NCBI RefSeq assembly: GCF_003014615.1
Contig: NZ_PYGI01000018.1
Span: forward strand, 1 to 64,000
Direction: 5' to 3'
Source of the DNA: Marinobacterium halophilum
Lineage (GTDB): Bacteria > Pseudomonadota > Gammaproteobacteria > Pseudomonadales > Balneatricaceae
Length of the DNA: 64,000 nt
The number at the start of each line of letters is the position of its first letter. Within the stretch, counting starts at the first letter, position 1. A model generated the notes under the pieces. It saw only the letters and a program-made list of their open reading frames with translations, did no database searches and had not been told where the DNA came from. The translations under genes were made by a program, and so were the position numbers. Positions 16,847 to 26,268 of the stretch are shown in pieces.

Positions 16847-19800
16847 TACAGACCTAAACAGTTGTTTTCTCTATAAAATACGGCAGTGGACCATGCGACG
16901 ATGTTGATCGGCCCCATTCCGGTAAAATCAATACGCTTGAAGCCCTGTGACAGCAAAAAATTTGAGCCTTCGTCATAGGCTGATCGTTCTGCGTTATCCA
17001 AAATCACGACACCACCATCTTTGAGCGATGGCACGACATTCCTCAAACAGTTTACCCGATCGCGCCCATCCACAAATGCGATATCAAATGCATTTGCATA
17101 CTGAGGCTTCAATACTTCTCGTCCATAATCGCCACCGTACACCAGAGGGTGGTGGATGTAGTCTACATTGGACGGGAGCATGGTTTTAATTTTCTTAAAC
17201 CAGTTTTCGTCATGCTCAACAGACACCACTTTTTTCACTTTTTGGCTGAGCCAAATGGTTGAGTTTCCGCTGCCGTATTCGAAAACGCTAAACTCAGCCT
17301 TAACTCGTTCATTGAAAAAATGAATAAATGGATAGGTGACCCAAGGGACAACACCGTCGGCTGTTACGCTTTCTCTGGATAGAATGGATTTTAACCAACC
17401 TACCTGTTTCAGATAGCTTTCGGGTTTGCTTAACAGCATGTTAGCCGCTTGCTGGCTGGGCGTTTCCACGCCATCAAGTGAGATATTGATATCTTTTATA
17501 GCATGAAGGTAGTCAGCAGCAAGTTGTGTCTTGGTCTTTTTATTGCGTTTGTCCAAAAGACCATATAGATTCAATGCATAATCATACGACCCGTATGCTT
17601 CATGCATGATGTAAGCCAGCTTCATAATAGATGCATCATCAACTTTTTGTAGTTGATCAAAGTCCAACACATATACAGCATCAGCAGTCGTGAGCTGATT
17701 AATACCCTGGTGTATTTGCTTATGTACAACCATGGGAGCAAACAATCTCTTTCGCTGTTCGAGTAAGGTATGCAACATGAAGCCATGTTTGCGCATCCAT
17801 GCATCGATATCGGCAAAGAGAGGCTGGTTCTTGTACAGTGAAATAAAATTCACTTCTGTTTGAATGACCAAGCAGTTTTTCAGTTTCTCTTCTGCATTTT
17901 TGAAAACAGAAAGTTCGCCACCCTGAATATCGATTTTTAACCAGTCTATGGATTTAATTTCGTTAATATCATCTAATCTATGCGTTTTGACGGGTACTTC
18001 TTTTTTAACTTGCGCCCAAATTGGGTAGCCCTGGAAGCGATTCAGGAGTTCAAAATTTGGTTCCAGGGTTGAGGTCATGCCTTCTGCGTGACACAAGTAC
18101 AGAGTCTTTTCCTGGCCATCACCGACGGCGTGGGGTAGATATGTTTCATTTTTCCCCTTCATGCGATTGAGCTTCTTGAGTGCTTCGCTCTGAGGCTCAA
18201 AACCGACAAGGCGTACATGGCCTTTGTCGAGTAATGTGCGATATGGCGGAGTTCCGTCGATCGGGTTAGCACCGATATCGACTACGGATATCTTGGTATT
18301 GAGGCCCCAGTCAAAAGTGGCCGCAGGGGTGGCTGCAGCTGTGGGCTGGGCAGAACTGGCGGCACTTGGCTGTTGGTGGTTAGGTGTAACGATACGTGGT
18401 TGTACTTTGGTACCTGCACTCGGTGTCTTGGGCTGAAGTTGTGTTTTCAGCTTTTCGGTTGTGTAGTGGATGTATTGCTCTGCCAGTGGGTGTGAACTGC
18501 CACCTAGCACGTCGTAACTCAATCCTTTTAGCCCGTAAACGCTGTCGGCAATAAACGCCAATTTCATGCGCTGGTTGGCATTTAATCTGTGCATCCTGTC
18601 ATGGTCAGGGATGAACAGTGCGGCGGCTGCAACCAATTCGTCGCTGTAGCGGTTGGCACCGACAATATTTTGGGGCACCGGCGTATGTTCTTTCTGATCG
18701 GCAAAACAATAGAACCTGAAGCCATTTCGGCTAGCCCAATGAGCCATTTCGGTAAAGTTTGGCTGTCGGACATGCGTCGGCTGGAAGGCAACGTTGGTAT
18801 GAATCAATAATGTATCGGCCAACGACGTTTGGCCATTTTCCAGTATGGCCAAACTGTCATTCAGGTCATCAAGTACCAACCAGTCGAGGCTCGGTAATTC
18901 ATTAATTGTGTCCAATGACGCCGTTGCTACGGGCAGTTGTGCCAACAGCTGCAATGCCTGTTGTGTTGTTTGTTGCATGTGTTCGGCAGGTGCGGGTTCC
19001 AGTGTGCCGCTGTGCTGTGCCGATTGGCAGGCGTACAAGGTTGCAGGTTTGCCATTGCCCAGCGCCATGTTTGGATAGTAATGGCAGCCTGATTGGGAAA
19101 TTACCGGGTTCTTTGTTTGATTGCTGGCAGGATCGAAAACCACCAGTTCCAAGGTACCTAGATCTAGCATCTGCTTGATGATCGGCGTTTTCAGTAGCTG
19201 TGCGCCATGGTCGATGGCAATCACTCGGCCATCAAATGTCCAGTTGAACGTGTTACCTTCTGCTTCTGGAGGGGCTTCTGGGTAGTGTAGCTCGACTGGC
19301 GCGTGCTCATCTTCGAACAGCACTTCACCTTGTTCATTAAAGCTCAGTGCCGCTGGTGCTTTGTTCTCCGTATAACGCTGCCAAATGGCTCTAAGGGCAT
19401 TGTTCAGATGACCGGCAAAGGTCTCGGCATCACATACGGGTGACTGCAGTAGAACAGTGCGCAAGTGTGACCGGATGGTGGTCAGGCTATCTAGATCAGA
19501 TGCCAGCTCTAGCACGCGCTCGCGATATTCATCCCAGCTGTTCGTGACCAGCTCAGGCATGCCGGCGTTCACCAAATGGGTGGCCGAGTGCCGGCCGGCA
19601 AATGTTGGGCCTGGCATCGTGACTACAGGGACGCCCATGGAAAAGGCCTCGCAAGTTGTTAAGCCACCAGAGTAAGGCCAAGGATCAAGGGCGATATCAA
19701 CACGGTTGTAGCATGCCAACAGCTCGTTATGAGGGGAGAAGCCTTCAATGATAATGCGATGGTGGTCGATACCCTGTTGTTTCAGTACCTGCCGTGTCTG

Positions 19801-21201
19801 TTCACACAGTGCGTCTGAATTATACTCGGCACCTTTCAAAAACAGGACTGATTGAGGTAGAGCATGCATGATTAAGGCCCATTGTTCGAGTACAACGGGG
19901 TTTATTTTCATTGGATTGTTGAAACACCCTAAAGTAATAAATCCTTTCTTTCGTGAGGGCAGTTCAGCAACTTCAGGTGTGTATTCGGGCATTTCATAAC
20001 AGATATAATCGTTGGGCATTCTGATCAGTTTCTCGGTATAAAATGCGTCATCACCGTAAGGAGATTCAACGCTATCTGTGATCAGGTAGTCGACAGTGCT
20101 GAGTCCTGTTGTGTTGATGAGTCCGCCGACCCATTTTACCTGTACAGGGGCCGGTTGCATGGCAAGTACGGGGACACGGGAGCCGTTGTTGTAACCAGCC
20201 AGGTCGATCAGTATGTCGATTTCATCCTGACGAATTTGTTCTGCCAGTTCCGCATCGCTCATATGAATAGTAACGTGGTAGTGACTGATTGCTTTGAATC
20301 GCTCAGTCACAGGATCAACCCTGCCACAGCTGCTATACGCATATAACTCAAAGGCATTTTTCGGTAAACGCTCTAGTGCCGCGATGATCATGCGACCGAC
20401 CGGGTGGATGCGGAAACCATCTGAAATCATGCCGACTCGAAGCGTCTTTCCGTTTGATAAGTCAGCCGAAGTGGGACGTTTTCGTGGGGTTTCAGTACTC
20501 CGGCGCTCCCATTCAAGGCAGGCGTTGAAAATGGTTTCTTGCGTTTGCACAGGATCATAGTGCAGCGAAGTCAGTAAATTGGAAAAGGCACTGATATTAT
20601 TCGGCTCGAGTCTAATGGCATGGTTGAAGCAGTGCTGTGCATCATTAGGTGAGCCTAACGCGTTATACAATATGCCAGCGTTATTCCAGTAGCGACTTGA
20701 ATCTGGAAAGGTTTCCAGCAATGAGTTCACTAAGGCCAGGGCATCCGTATGCCGGTTTAGCTGAGCGAGAACGGTGCTCTTGTGAAACAGGTACTCACTG
20801 TAATTGGGGTTGAGCTGCAATGCCTGATCAATGGACGCCAAAGCCTTATCGAGTTGGTGTTGCTGCTTGTAAATATAGGAAAAGAAAAAATGTGTATCGG
20901 GCAGCGTAGGGTCATTGTCCAGAGAATGTTGAAGTGCAATTAAAGCCTTTCCGTCTTGGCCGCGGTTGATATGCATCTGCCCTTCAAACTGCAACATTTG
21001 TGCATCTTCGGGTGTGTGCTCAAGCCCTTTGCGTATAGCTGTTTCGGCATCGTCCCACTGTCCCTTTTGAATGGCGTATATTGCTATTTTTCTCCAGGGA
21101 TTTTGGGTGTTATTCGCTGCTGAAAGCATAGATGCCTGCTGCTTGCCATGTTGCTTGTGACGGTTCTTGCTGTGTTCTTTGTTGCGAGTGTTCTTAGCCA
21201 T
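16846..21201 (-). CDS. Multi-module SPINDLY/OGT-type glycosyltransferase with FkbM and methyltransferase domains
   Basis: This 1451-residue protein probably glycosylates flagellin and may methylate the glycan. Module order: basic tail (1-30); TPR repeats (about 35-235); OGT/SPINDLY catalytic region (about 250-610) with H266 in the IHPVGR motif, K432 in NPMKINP and DPWPYSGGLTTCEAFSMGVP at 506-525, matching the UDP-sugar site of O-GlcNAc transferases; a degenerate FkbM-like domain (about 655-905); an Ala/Pro/Gln linker (920-965); a second FkbM domain with an intact-looking SAM motif VDIGANP (974-980) and D1091; and a class I methyltransferase-like domain (about 1285-1445) with VFEYGSGNSTIW and FVDGRDR. 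It lies between flgL and fliC, reads against both, and looks AT-richer than its neighbours, especially the 3' half, suggesting acquisition. The glycan and donor sugar cannot be predicted. Confidence 0.85.
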   Translation of the reverse strand: MAKNTRNKEHSKNRHKQHGKQQASMLSAANNTQNPWRKIAIYAIQKGQWDDAETAIRKGLEHTPEDAQMLQFEGQMHINRGQDGKALIALQHSLDNDPTLPDTHFFFSYIYKQQHQLDKALASIDQALQLNPNYSEYLFHKSTVLAQLNRHTDALALVNSLLETFPDSSRYWNNAGILYNALGSPNDAQHCFNHAIRLEPNNISAFSNLLTSLHYDPVQTQETIFNACLEWERRSTETPRKRPTSADLSNGKTLRVGMISDGFRIHPVGRMIIAALERLPKNAFELYAYSSCGRVDPVTERFKAISHYHVTIHMSDAELAEQIRQDEIDILIDLAGYNNGSRVPVLAMQPAPVQVKWVGGLINTTGLSTVDYLITDSVESPYGDDAFYTEKLIRMPNDYICYEMPEYTPEVAELPSRKKGFITLGCFNNPMKINPVVLEQWALIMHALPQSVLFLKGAEYNSDALCEQTRQVLKQQGIDHHRIIIEGFSPHNELLACYNRVDIALDPWPYSGGLTTCEAFSMGVPVVTMPGPTFAGRHSATHLVNAGMPELVTNSWDEYRERVLELASDLDSLTTIRSHLRTVLLQSPVCDAETFAGHLNNALRAIWQRYTENKAPAALSFNEQGEVLFEDEHAPVELHYPEAPPEAEGNTFNWTFDGRVIAIDHGAQLLKTPIIKQMLDLGTLELVVFDPASNQTKNPVISQSGCHYYPNMALGNGKPATLYACQSAQHSGTLEPAPAEHMQQTTQQALQLLAQLPVATASLDTINELPSLDWLVLDDLNDSLAILENGQTSLADTLLIHTNVAFQPTHVRQPNFTEMAHWASRNGFRFYCFADQKEHTPVPQNIVGANRYSDELVAAAALFIPDHDRMHRLNANQRMKLAFIADSVYGLKGLSYDVLGGSSHPLAEQYIHYTTEKLKTQLQPKTPSAGTKVQPRIVTPNHQQPSAASSAQPTAAATPAATFDWGLNTKISVVDIGANPIDGTPPYRTLLDKGHVRLVGFEPQSEALKKLNRMKGKNETYLPHAVGDGQEKTLYLCHAEGMTSTLEPNFELLNRFQGYPIWAQVKKEVPVKTHRLDDINEIKSIDWLKIDIQGGELSVFKNAEEKLKNCLVIQTEVNFISLYKNQPLFADIDAWMRKHGFMLHTLLEQRKRLFAPMVVHKQIHQGINQLTTADAVYVLDFDQLQKVDDASIMKLAYIMHEAYGSYDYALNLYGLLDKRNKKTKTQLAADYLHAIKDINISLDGVETPSQQAANMLLSKPESYLKQVGWLKSILSRESVTADGVVPWVTYPFIHFFNERVKAEFSVFEYGSGNSTIWLSQKVKKVVSVEHDENWFKKIKTMLPSNVDYIHHPLVYGGDYGREVLKPQYANAFDIAFVDGRDRVNCLRNVVPSLKDGGVVILDNAERSAYDEGSNFLLSQGFKRIDFTGMGPINIVAWSTAVFYRENNCLGL

Positions 21202-21306
21202 GACGAGCAGCCCTGCTGGATTTCGAATGCACTTATCCTAACGGACTCCGGGAGGTCCAGCCACAGTGATGGTATAGCCGGTTACTGAAAAAACTCAAGA
21301 AAGTAC

Positions 21307-21333
21307 TTAAGTCATGAGAACGTAGGCCGATAA
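21307..21333 (+). promoter_or_regulatory. Sigma-28 (FliA) promoter of fliC
   Basis: TTAAGTCA (21307-21314) is followed after 11 bases by a perfect GCCGATAA (21326-21333). The -35 matches five of eight consensus positions. Transcription should start near 21340, giving a leader of about 110 bases before the fliC ATG. Confidence 0.88.
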
Positions 21334-21341
21334 AGTTGATC

Positions 21342-21405
21342 AACGGCAGCATTGCCGCATGGAACAAGGTGCAAAGGCTAGTTCAGCTAGCCAAGCATTC
21401 TAGGA
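21342..21405 (+). promoter_or_regulatory. fliC 5' leader hairpins
   Basis: CGGCA/TGCCG around GCAT (about 21344-21357) and GGCTAG/CTAGCC around TTCAG (about 21377-21393) lie in the leader. GGA triplets follow in CATGGAA and CTAGGAA and again at the ribosome site. The pattern could allow post-transcriptional control, for example by CsrA; that is inference. Confidence 0.4.
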
Positions 21406-21449
21406 ACAAAGCCTGTTATGGCGATGCCAATATCTGAGGAGAAATACTC

Positions 21450-23228
21450 ATGGCTATGGTAATCAATTCAAACATTATGTCGCTCAACGCGCAGAACCAG
21501 CTGACCAAAAGTCAGAATGACCTCAATACCTCAATGGAGCGTCTGACCAGTGGTAAGCGTATCAACTCCGCTGCTGATGATGCTGCAGGTCTGGCCATTG
21601 CCAACCGTATGACCTCTCAGATTCGTGGTTTGGATCAGGCGGTGCGTAACGCCAACGACGGCCAGGCACTGATTCAGACTGCCGAAGGCGCTTTGGATGA
21701 AACCAGCAACATTCTGCAGCGTATGCGTGAACTGTCTATTCAGTCTGCAAACGGAACCTACGATTCAGGTAACCGCTCGACCTTGAATGCAGAAGTGATG
21801 CAGCTGCAGGAAGAGATCACCCGTATCGCCGATACTACCAGCTTCAACGGTCAGAACCTGTTGGACGGCAGTCTGGGTGAGTTGACCTTGCAGGTAGGCT
21901 CTGAAGCGAACCAGACCATCTCCACTGAAATCGGCAAGCTGGATGCGAAAGGTCTTGGTGGTGAAGCAGGTGGTGATGTAGTAGGGGCTGCTGCAACTGG
22001 CGGTACCTTGGTCGCAGGCTTGACACTGCTGAACAGCTCAACCTCAATGACAATCAACTCTCAGGCAGTGGGCGACTTGTCTGATTCTGCCAACCTGCAG
22101 GAAGCGCTGGATTCCATCAACGAAAAAGTCTCTGGTGTTGAGGTGTCAGCCTTTACCGAGATGACAGCAGCTGATGAAGGTACCGGTATTATCCGTGATA
22201 CCAATGTTCTTGAGTTGAGCATTGTGGGTCCGGGCGCCGAGAGTAATACGATTCAGATCACTGACACCGGCAGTATGGAGGAGCTGGTTGAAGAAATTAA
22301 CTCTCAGGCAGCAGGTCAGCTGACCGCTTCTCTGGATGAAAACGGCAAATTGCAGATCGCAAGCGAAACCGGCGCGACACTGACAGTAGCCACTGATAGT
22401 GCCGATAAGCTTGCAGGTGCCCAGGCATCGGGCTTTGTTGCTGATACAGCCACAGCTGTTGATGGTTCTGAAAATGTGACCGGTAATGCTCAGCTGTCCT
22501 TCACCATCACCGATAGTAATGTTGATAGCGTAGATGTTGCGTTCACCAATGGTGCTACTGGCCAGGCCGCTTCCGCTGCAATTGGTGTACAGACCCGTGA
22601 TGGTGCCGATATTACTGGTGTTGCAAATACTGGCCAGGCAGCATTGAATGAAGGTGACATCACCCTCAATGGTGTTGAAATCGGGGCTGTCGCTGCTGGT
22701 ACAGGTGCCGTGACTCAGGGTGCGAATCTGGCTGAAGCGATCAATAAAATGAGCGCAGAAACTGGTGTGGTCGCAACTGCTGATGGAACTACTGGTGCAC
22801 TGACGCTGGACTCTGTCTCTGGTGATGAGATTTCTATCGACTTCCGAGATGGCAGCAACGCAACGCTTGCCAATACCGGTTTGATTGAAACCAATAATGC
22901 TACCTCTGTTGGCAACTCCGTCGCCGATATCGACATCTCTACTGTGGCCGGTGCCCAGAAAGCGATCGATATTCTCGACAGTGCATTGGAACAGGTGAGC
23001 AGCATTCGTGGTGACCTCGGTGCGGTGAGTAACCGTCTGGACTCCACCATGAGCAACCTGGCCAACATCTCCGAGAACCAGTCAGCGGCCCGTTCACGAA
23101 TTGAAGATGCTGACTTTGCCGCTGAATCGGCTAACCTGTCCCGTGCACAGGTACTGCAGCAGGCGGGTACTGCCATGCTGTCCCAGGCCAATGCAGCACC
23201 GCAGCAGGTCCTGTCACTGCTGCAGTAA
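21450..23228 (+). CDS. fliC: Flagellin FliC
   Basis: This 592-residue filament subunit has conserved D0/D1 ends: NIMSLNAQNQLTKSQNDLNT and RMTSQIRGLDQAVRNANDGQ at the N-terminus, SRIEDADFAAESANLSRAQV and APQQVLSLLQ at the C-terminus. The middle (about 175-490) is long, rich in Ala/Thr/Asn/Gly and contains flagellin_IN-like segments; it would be the exposed, potentially glycosylated D2/D3 region. A strong GAGGAGA site precedes the ATG, and a sigma-28 promoter and terminator frame the gene. Only one flagellin gene is present here. Confidence 0.97.
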   Translation: MAMVINSNIMSLNAQNQLTKSQNDLNTSMERLTSGKRINSAADDAAGLAIANRMTSQIRGLDQAVRNANDGQALIQTAEGALDETSNILQRMRELSIQSANGTYDSGNRSTLNAEVMQLQEEITRIADTTSFNGQNLLDGSLGELTLQVGSEANQTISTEIGKLDAKGLGGEAGGDVVGAAATGGTLVAGLTLLNSSTSMTINSQAVGDLSDSANLQEALDSINEKVSGVEVSAFTEMTAADEGTGIIRDTNVLELSIVGPGAESNTIQITDTGSMEELVEEINSQAAGQLTASLDENGKLQIASETGATLTVATDSADKLAGAQASGFVADTATAVDGSENVTGNAQLSFTITDSNVDSVDVAFTNGATGQAASAAIGVQTRDGADITGVANTGQAALNEGDITLNGVEIGAVAAGTGAVTQGANLAEAINKMSAETGVVATADGTTGALTLDSVSGDEISIDFRDGSNATLANTGLIETNNATSVGNSVADIDISTVAGAQKAIDILDSALEQVSSIRGDLGAVSNRLDSTMSNLANISENQSAARSRIEDADFAAESANLSRAQVLQQAGTAMLSQANAAPQQVLSLLQ

Positions 23229-23258
23229 GCCTTTAAGGTCTATCCTTAACGGATAAAA

Positions 23259-23290
23259 AAGGGCTACCCCGCCAAGGGGTAGCCTTTCTG
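23259..23290 (+). terminator. Rho-independent terminator after fliC
   Basis: GGCTACCCC (23262-23270) pairs with GGGGTAGCC (23276-23284) around GCCAA, with an A run before and TTT after. It lies about 30 bases past the fliC stop and would insulate fliC from flaG-fliD-fliS. Confidence 0.88.
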
Positions 23291-23306
23291 AATAAGAGGT
23301 AAGGGT

Positions 23307-23702
23307 ATGAGTATCGAAACCTCTGGTTTATCCAACCAGCAAGCATTTGCCAGCCAGACGACATCTTCCCGTCAGCAGCCTGAGTCAAGTAGTGCGGCGA
23401 ACGCGGCACCTGTTGCTACCGTGAACAGCGTGACCGACTCTGTACAACAGATCAATTCATCGGAAGGTGCGGCTTTATCCATTGAAAAGCTGCAGGATGC
23501 TGTCGAAAAGATGAACGAGATGATGCAGAACGGCAATCGCTCATTGAGCTTCTCGGTTGATGACAGTACTGAAAAAGTCGTTGTTAAAGTCATGGATCTG
23601 GATACCGACGAAGTCGTACGTCAGATTCCTACGGAAGAAACCCTCAAGTTTGCCGAATACCTGGAAGGCGTGGTCGGTCTGATTTTCGATGAGACAGTCT
23701 GA
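23307..23702 (+). CDS. flaG: Flagellar protein FlaG
   Basis: This 131-residue protein has a disordered Ser/Gln-rich N-terminus (1-45) and the conserved FlaG domain (about 50-130: LSFSVDDSTEKVVVKVMDLD, EVVRQIPTEE). FlaG proteins affect filament length in polar flagellates. It lies between fliC and fliD as in Pseudomonas and Vibrio. GAGGTAAGGGT precedes the ATG. Confidence 0.93.
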   Translation: MSIETSGLSNQQAFASQTTSSRQQPESSSAANAAPVATVNSVTDSVQQINSSEGAALSIEKLQDAVEKMNEMMQNGNRSLSFSVDDSTEKVVVKVMDLDTDEVVRQIPTEETLKFAEYLEGVVGLIFDETV

Positions 23703-23759
23703 CCCAGCAGTGTCCTCTGTTACACTTCATCGGTCTCAATACGTTTAGGGGAGGCCCTC

Positions 23760-25799
23760 ATGTCCAGTATTATTTCATCTCTTGGCGGTGGTTCAGGGAT
23801 TGATACCAACAGCCTGGTATCCCAGCTGACCGCACTCGAACGTGCGCCTAAAGAGCAGCGTCTGGATAGCAGCCAGGAAAAACTGGAAGCTGAAATCTCG
23901 GCATATGGCACCCTGAAGAGTGCGCTATCCGAATTTCAAGGTGTGTTGTCGCCTCTGGCCAATAGCGATATTTTCAATGCGCGTTCGGCTGCCTTTCCCG
24001 AAACCGACATTATTTCACCGAATTCCTTGGCACCGGGAGCCCAGGCCGGCAGTTATCAGATTGAAGTGCTGAGTGTAGCCAGTGCTCAGACGCTGGTGAT
24101 GGGCAACAGTTCCGACTCCAAATCACCGTTGGGAGCCAGCGGGGAGTTGAATATCCAGTTTGGTGCCTGGAGTTATGATGGCAGTGACAATCCGGATCAG
24201 TTCAGTGTCAACGCCGATAAGGGTGCGCTGAATATAACGGTTGAAGCCACTGACTCGTTGGAAGACATCGCAGAAAAGATCAACGCGGGTGGCTCTGACG
24301 TTCAGGCGTCGGTGATGAAAGTGGATGGCCAGTTCCAGTTGATGATCAGTTCACCGTCAGGTGCTGATAATGCCATGCAAGTGACGGCTTCAGATCCGTC
24401 GTTGTCGGCATTTGAATTCAAGCAGGGTAATGCTGCGGCGCTGGAAACCCAACAGGCCAGCGACGCGGTACTCAAGCTCAACGGCCTGACGGTCAATCGG
24501 CAAAGCAATACCATTGACGATGTTATCGACGGTTTCAGTTTTACCGTGAATAAGGCCAGTGTCGGCGAGACAGTCAGCTTTTCGATCGATGCCGACAAGG
24601 GCGTTGCCCAGCAAGCGGTACGTGACTTTGTCGACGCTTACAATGTTTTCATGGAAACGGCGAATAACCTGACGGGGTATAGCCGCGACGAAAACAATCA
24701 GGTCGTGCGGGGCGATCTTTCCGGTGACGGTACCGCCAAGGCGATGATCAACCGTCTGCGTGAGATGGTTGGCTCTGAAGTCGAAGGCGTAGAGTCCGGC
24801 TTCACGGCCCTGACCAACCTGGGTATCCGTACCGAGCGTGATGGCTCACTGTCGATCAATGACAAGGAGTTTTCTCGCGCCTTTAATGAAAACTTTGAGG
24901 CCGTTGGCGATCTGTTCGCCATGAAAACGTCATCGACTAACAGCTTTGTCGATGTTGGCACCGGCACCCGTTTAAGTAATACCGTTCCGGGTGAATACGA
25001 AGTTGAAATCACCCGTGACCCATCCAAGGGCAAGCTTGAAGGGGACAGCATACTGTCGACCTTGTTTGATGCACCGCTGGATACCACCGATGGCAGTTAT
25101 ACATTCAGGATTAACGTCAATGGTACCCAATCCAATGACATTACTCTGAATGGTGTCTATAACAGCGCTGAAGAGATGCGCGATGACTTACAGTCGCTGA
25201 TTAACGGTGATGAAAAGCTCAAAGGGGTAAATGCCGGAATAGATGTGGGGTTTGATCAGGCCACTGGCCAGTTTACTTTCACATCCCGTGAATACGGCAG
25301 CAACTCCAAGGTGTCATTGCTCAATCAGAGTGCCAATATGGATACTCTTGGTCTTGGTGCTGCTTCAGCTCTGACGGCAACAACAGGGCAGGATGTGGCG
25401 GGTACCATCAACGGTGAGCCCGGCTTTGGTGCCGGTGAAGTTCTGTTGCCGAAGCTGGGTTCGGATGCGTATGGCCTGAATTTGACGATCCGCCCAGGGG
25501 CTGCAGCTGAAGGTGCATTCACCATCGGTTTTTCCAAGGGCGTCGGTGGTGAGTTGACCAGCCTGCTTGAACGCTTCATGTCACAGGGGGGCTCGATCGC
25601 CAACCGTGAGGAAAATATCACTAATCAGCTGGACAAGGTGGGTGAAGATCGTGAAGCTCTGGACCGTCGCATGGAGAAGTACCAGTCACGGATCAGCGCC
25701 CAGTTCCTGGCGATGGAAAAAATCATTGGTAGCCTCAATGCGACCGGCAGCTCGCTTGATGGCTTGATCGACCGCTTGCCGTTTACCGCGCCAAAATAA
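23760..25799 (+). CDS. fliD: Filament cap protein FliD
   Basis: The 679-residue protein begins with the FliD signature (SSLGGGSGIDTNSLVSQLTALE) and ends with the C-terminal coiled coil (NQLDKVGEDREALDRRMEKY). FliD caps the filament and directs flagellin folding. The length is above the roughly 470 residues of enterobacteria; the enlarged middle (about 250-600) is in line with the other large surface axial proteins here. It is followed by fliS after 26 bases. Confidence 0.96.
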   Translation: MSSIISSLGGGSGIDTNSLVSQLTALERAPKEQRLDSSQEKLEAEISAYGTLKSALSEFQGVLSPLANSDIFNARSAAFPETDIISPNSLAPGAQAGSYQIEVLSVASAQTLVMGNSSDSKSPLGASGELNIQFGAWSYDGSDNPDQFSVNADKGALNITVEATDSLEDIAEKINAGGSDVQASVMKVDGQFQLMISSPSGADNAMQVTASDPSLSAFEFKQGNAAALETQQASDAVLKLNGLTVNRQSNTIDDVIDGFSFTVNKASVGETVSFSIDADKGVAQQAVRDFVDAYNVFMETANNLTGYSRDENNQVVRGDLSGDGTAKAMINRLREMVGSEVEGVESGFTALTNLGIRTERDGSLSINDKEFSRAFNENFEAVGDLFAMKTSSTNSFVDVGTGTRLSNTVPGEYEVEITRDPSKGKLEGDSILSTLFDAPLDTTDGSYTFRINVNGTQSNDITLNGVYNSAEEMRDDLQSLINGDEKLKGVNAGIDVGFDQATGQFTFTSREYGSNSKVSLLNQSANMDTLGLGAASALTATTGQDVAGTINGEPGFGAGEVLLPKLGSDAYGLNLTIRPGAAAEGAFTIGFSKGVGGELTSLLERFMSQGGSIANREENITNQLDKVGEDREALDRRMEKYQSRISAQFLAMEKIIGSLNATGSSLDGLIDRLPFTAPK

Positions 25800-25825
25800 T
25801 TTTCTGACAGAAGAGTAGTCGTAGA

Positions 25826-26236
25826 ATGATGAACAAGGCCCTGAACCAGTACAAGAGTGTTGATCTCAATACTGCGGTCGAGGCGGCAAGCCCGCACCAA
25901 CTGATCAGTATGTTGTTCCGTGGTGCACTGGAGGCTCTTGCCAAGTCAATGGGTGCCATTGAGCGCAAGGATATCCAGCTGCGTACCCAACAGATCAACA
26001 AGGCGTGCGAAATAGTTGTTACTCTGAAAGGCAGTCTGAACTTCGAGCAGGGCGGCGAAGTGGCAGAAAACCTGGATAACCTGTACGACTACATGCTACG
26101 TACGCTGATGCAGGCCAACCGCGAGAGTGATGCGGCCAAAGTGAAAGAAGTCAGTGGACTGATTGCTACCATCGCCGAAGGCTGGACACAGATCCCGGCT
26201 GAAGAACACCAGACCACAGCCTATAAGGCGAGCTGA
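25826..26236 (+). CDS. fliS: Flagellin export chaperone FliS
   Basis: This 136-residue four-helix protein has the FliS pattern: NKALNQYKSVDLNTAVEAAS, HQLISMLFRGALEAL and LYDYMLRTLMQANRESD. It binds the flagellin C-terminus and prevents early polymerisation. The two leading Met codons (25826, 25829) are both possible starts. No fliT-like gene follows it; the candidate lies about 9 kb upstream on the other strand. Confidence 0.95.
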   Translation: MMNKALNQYKSVDLNTAVEAASPHQLISMLFRGALEALAKSMGAIERKDIQLRTQQINKACEIVVTLKGSLNFEQGGEVAENLDNLYDYMLRTLMQANRESDAAKVKEVSGLIATIAEGWTQIPAEEHQTTAYKAS

Positions 26237-26268
26237 CCCGGCAGGGTTATGTTGTTCATGGCAGAATA

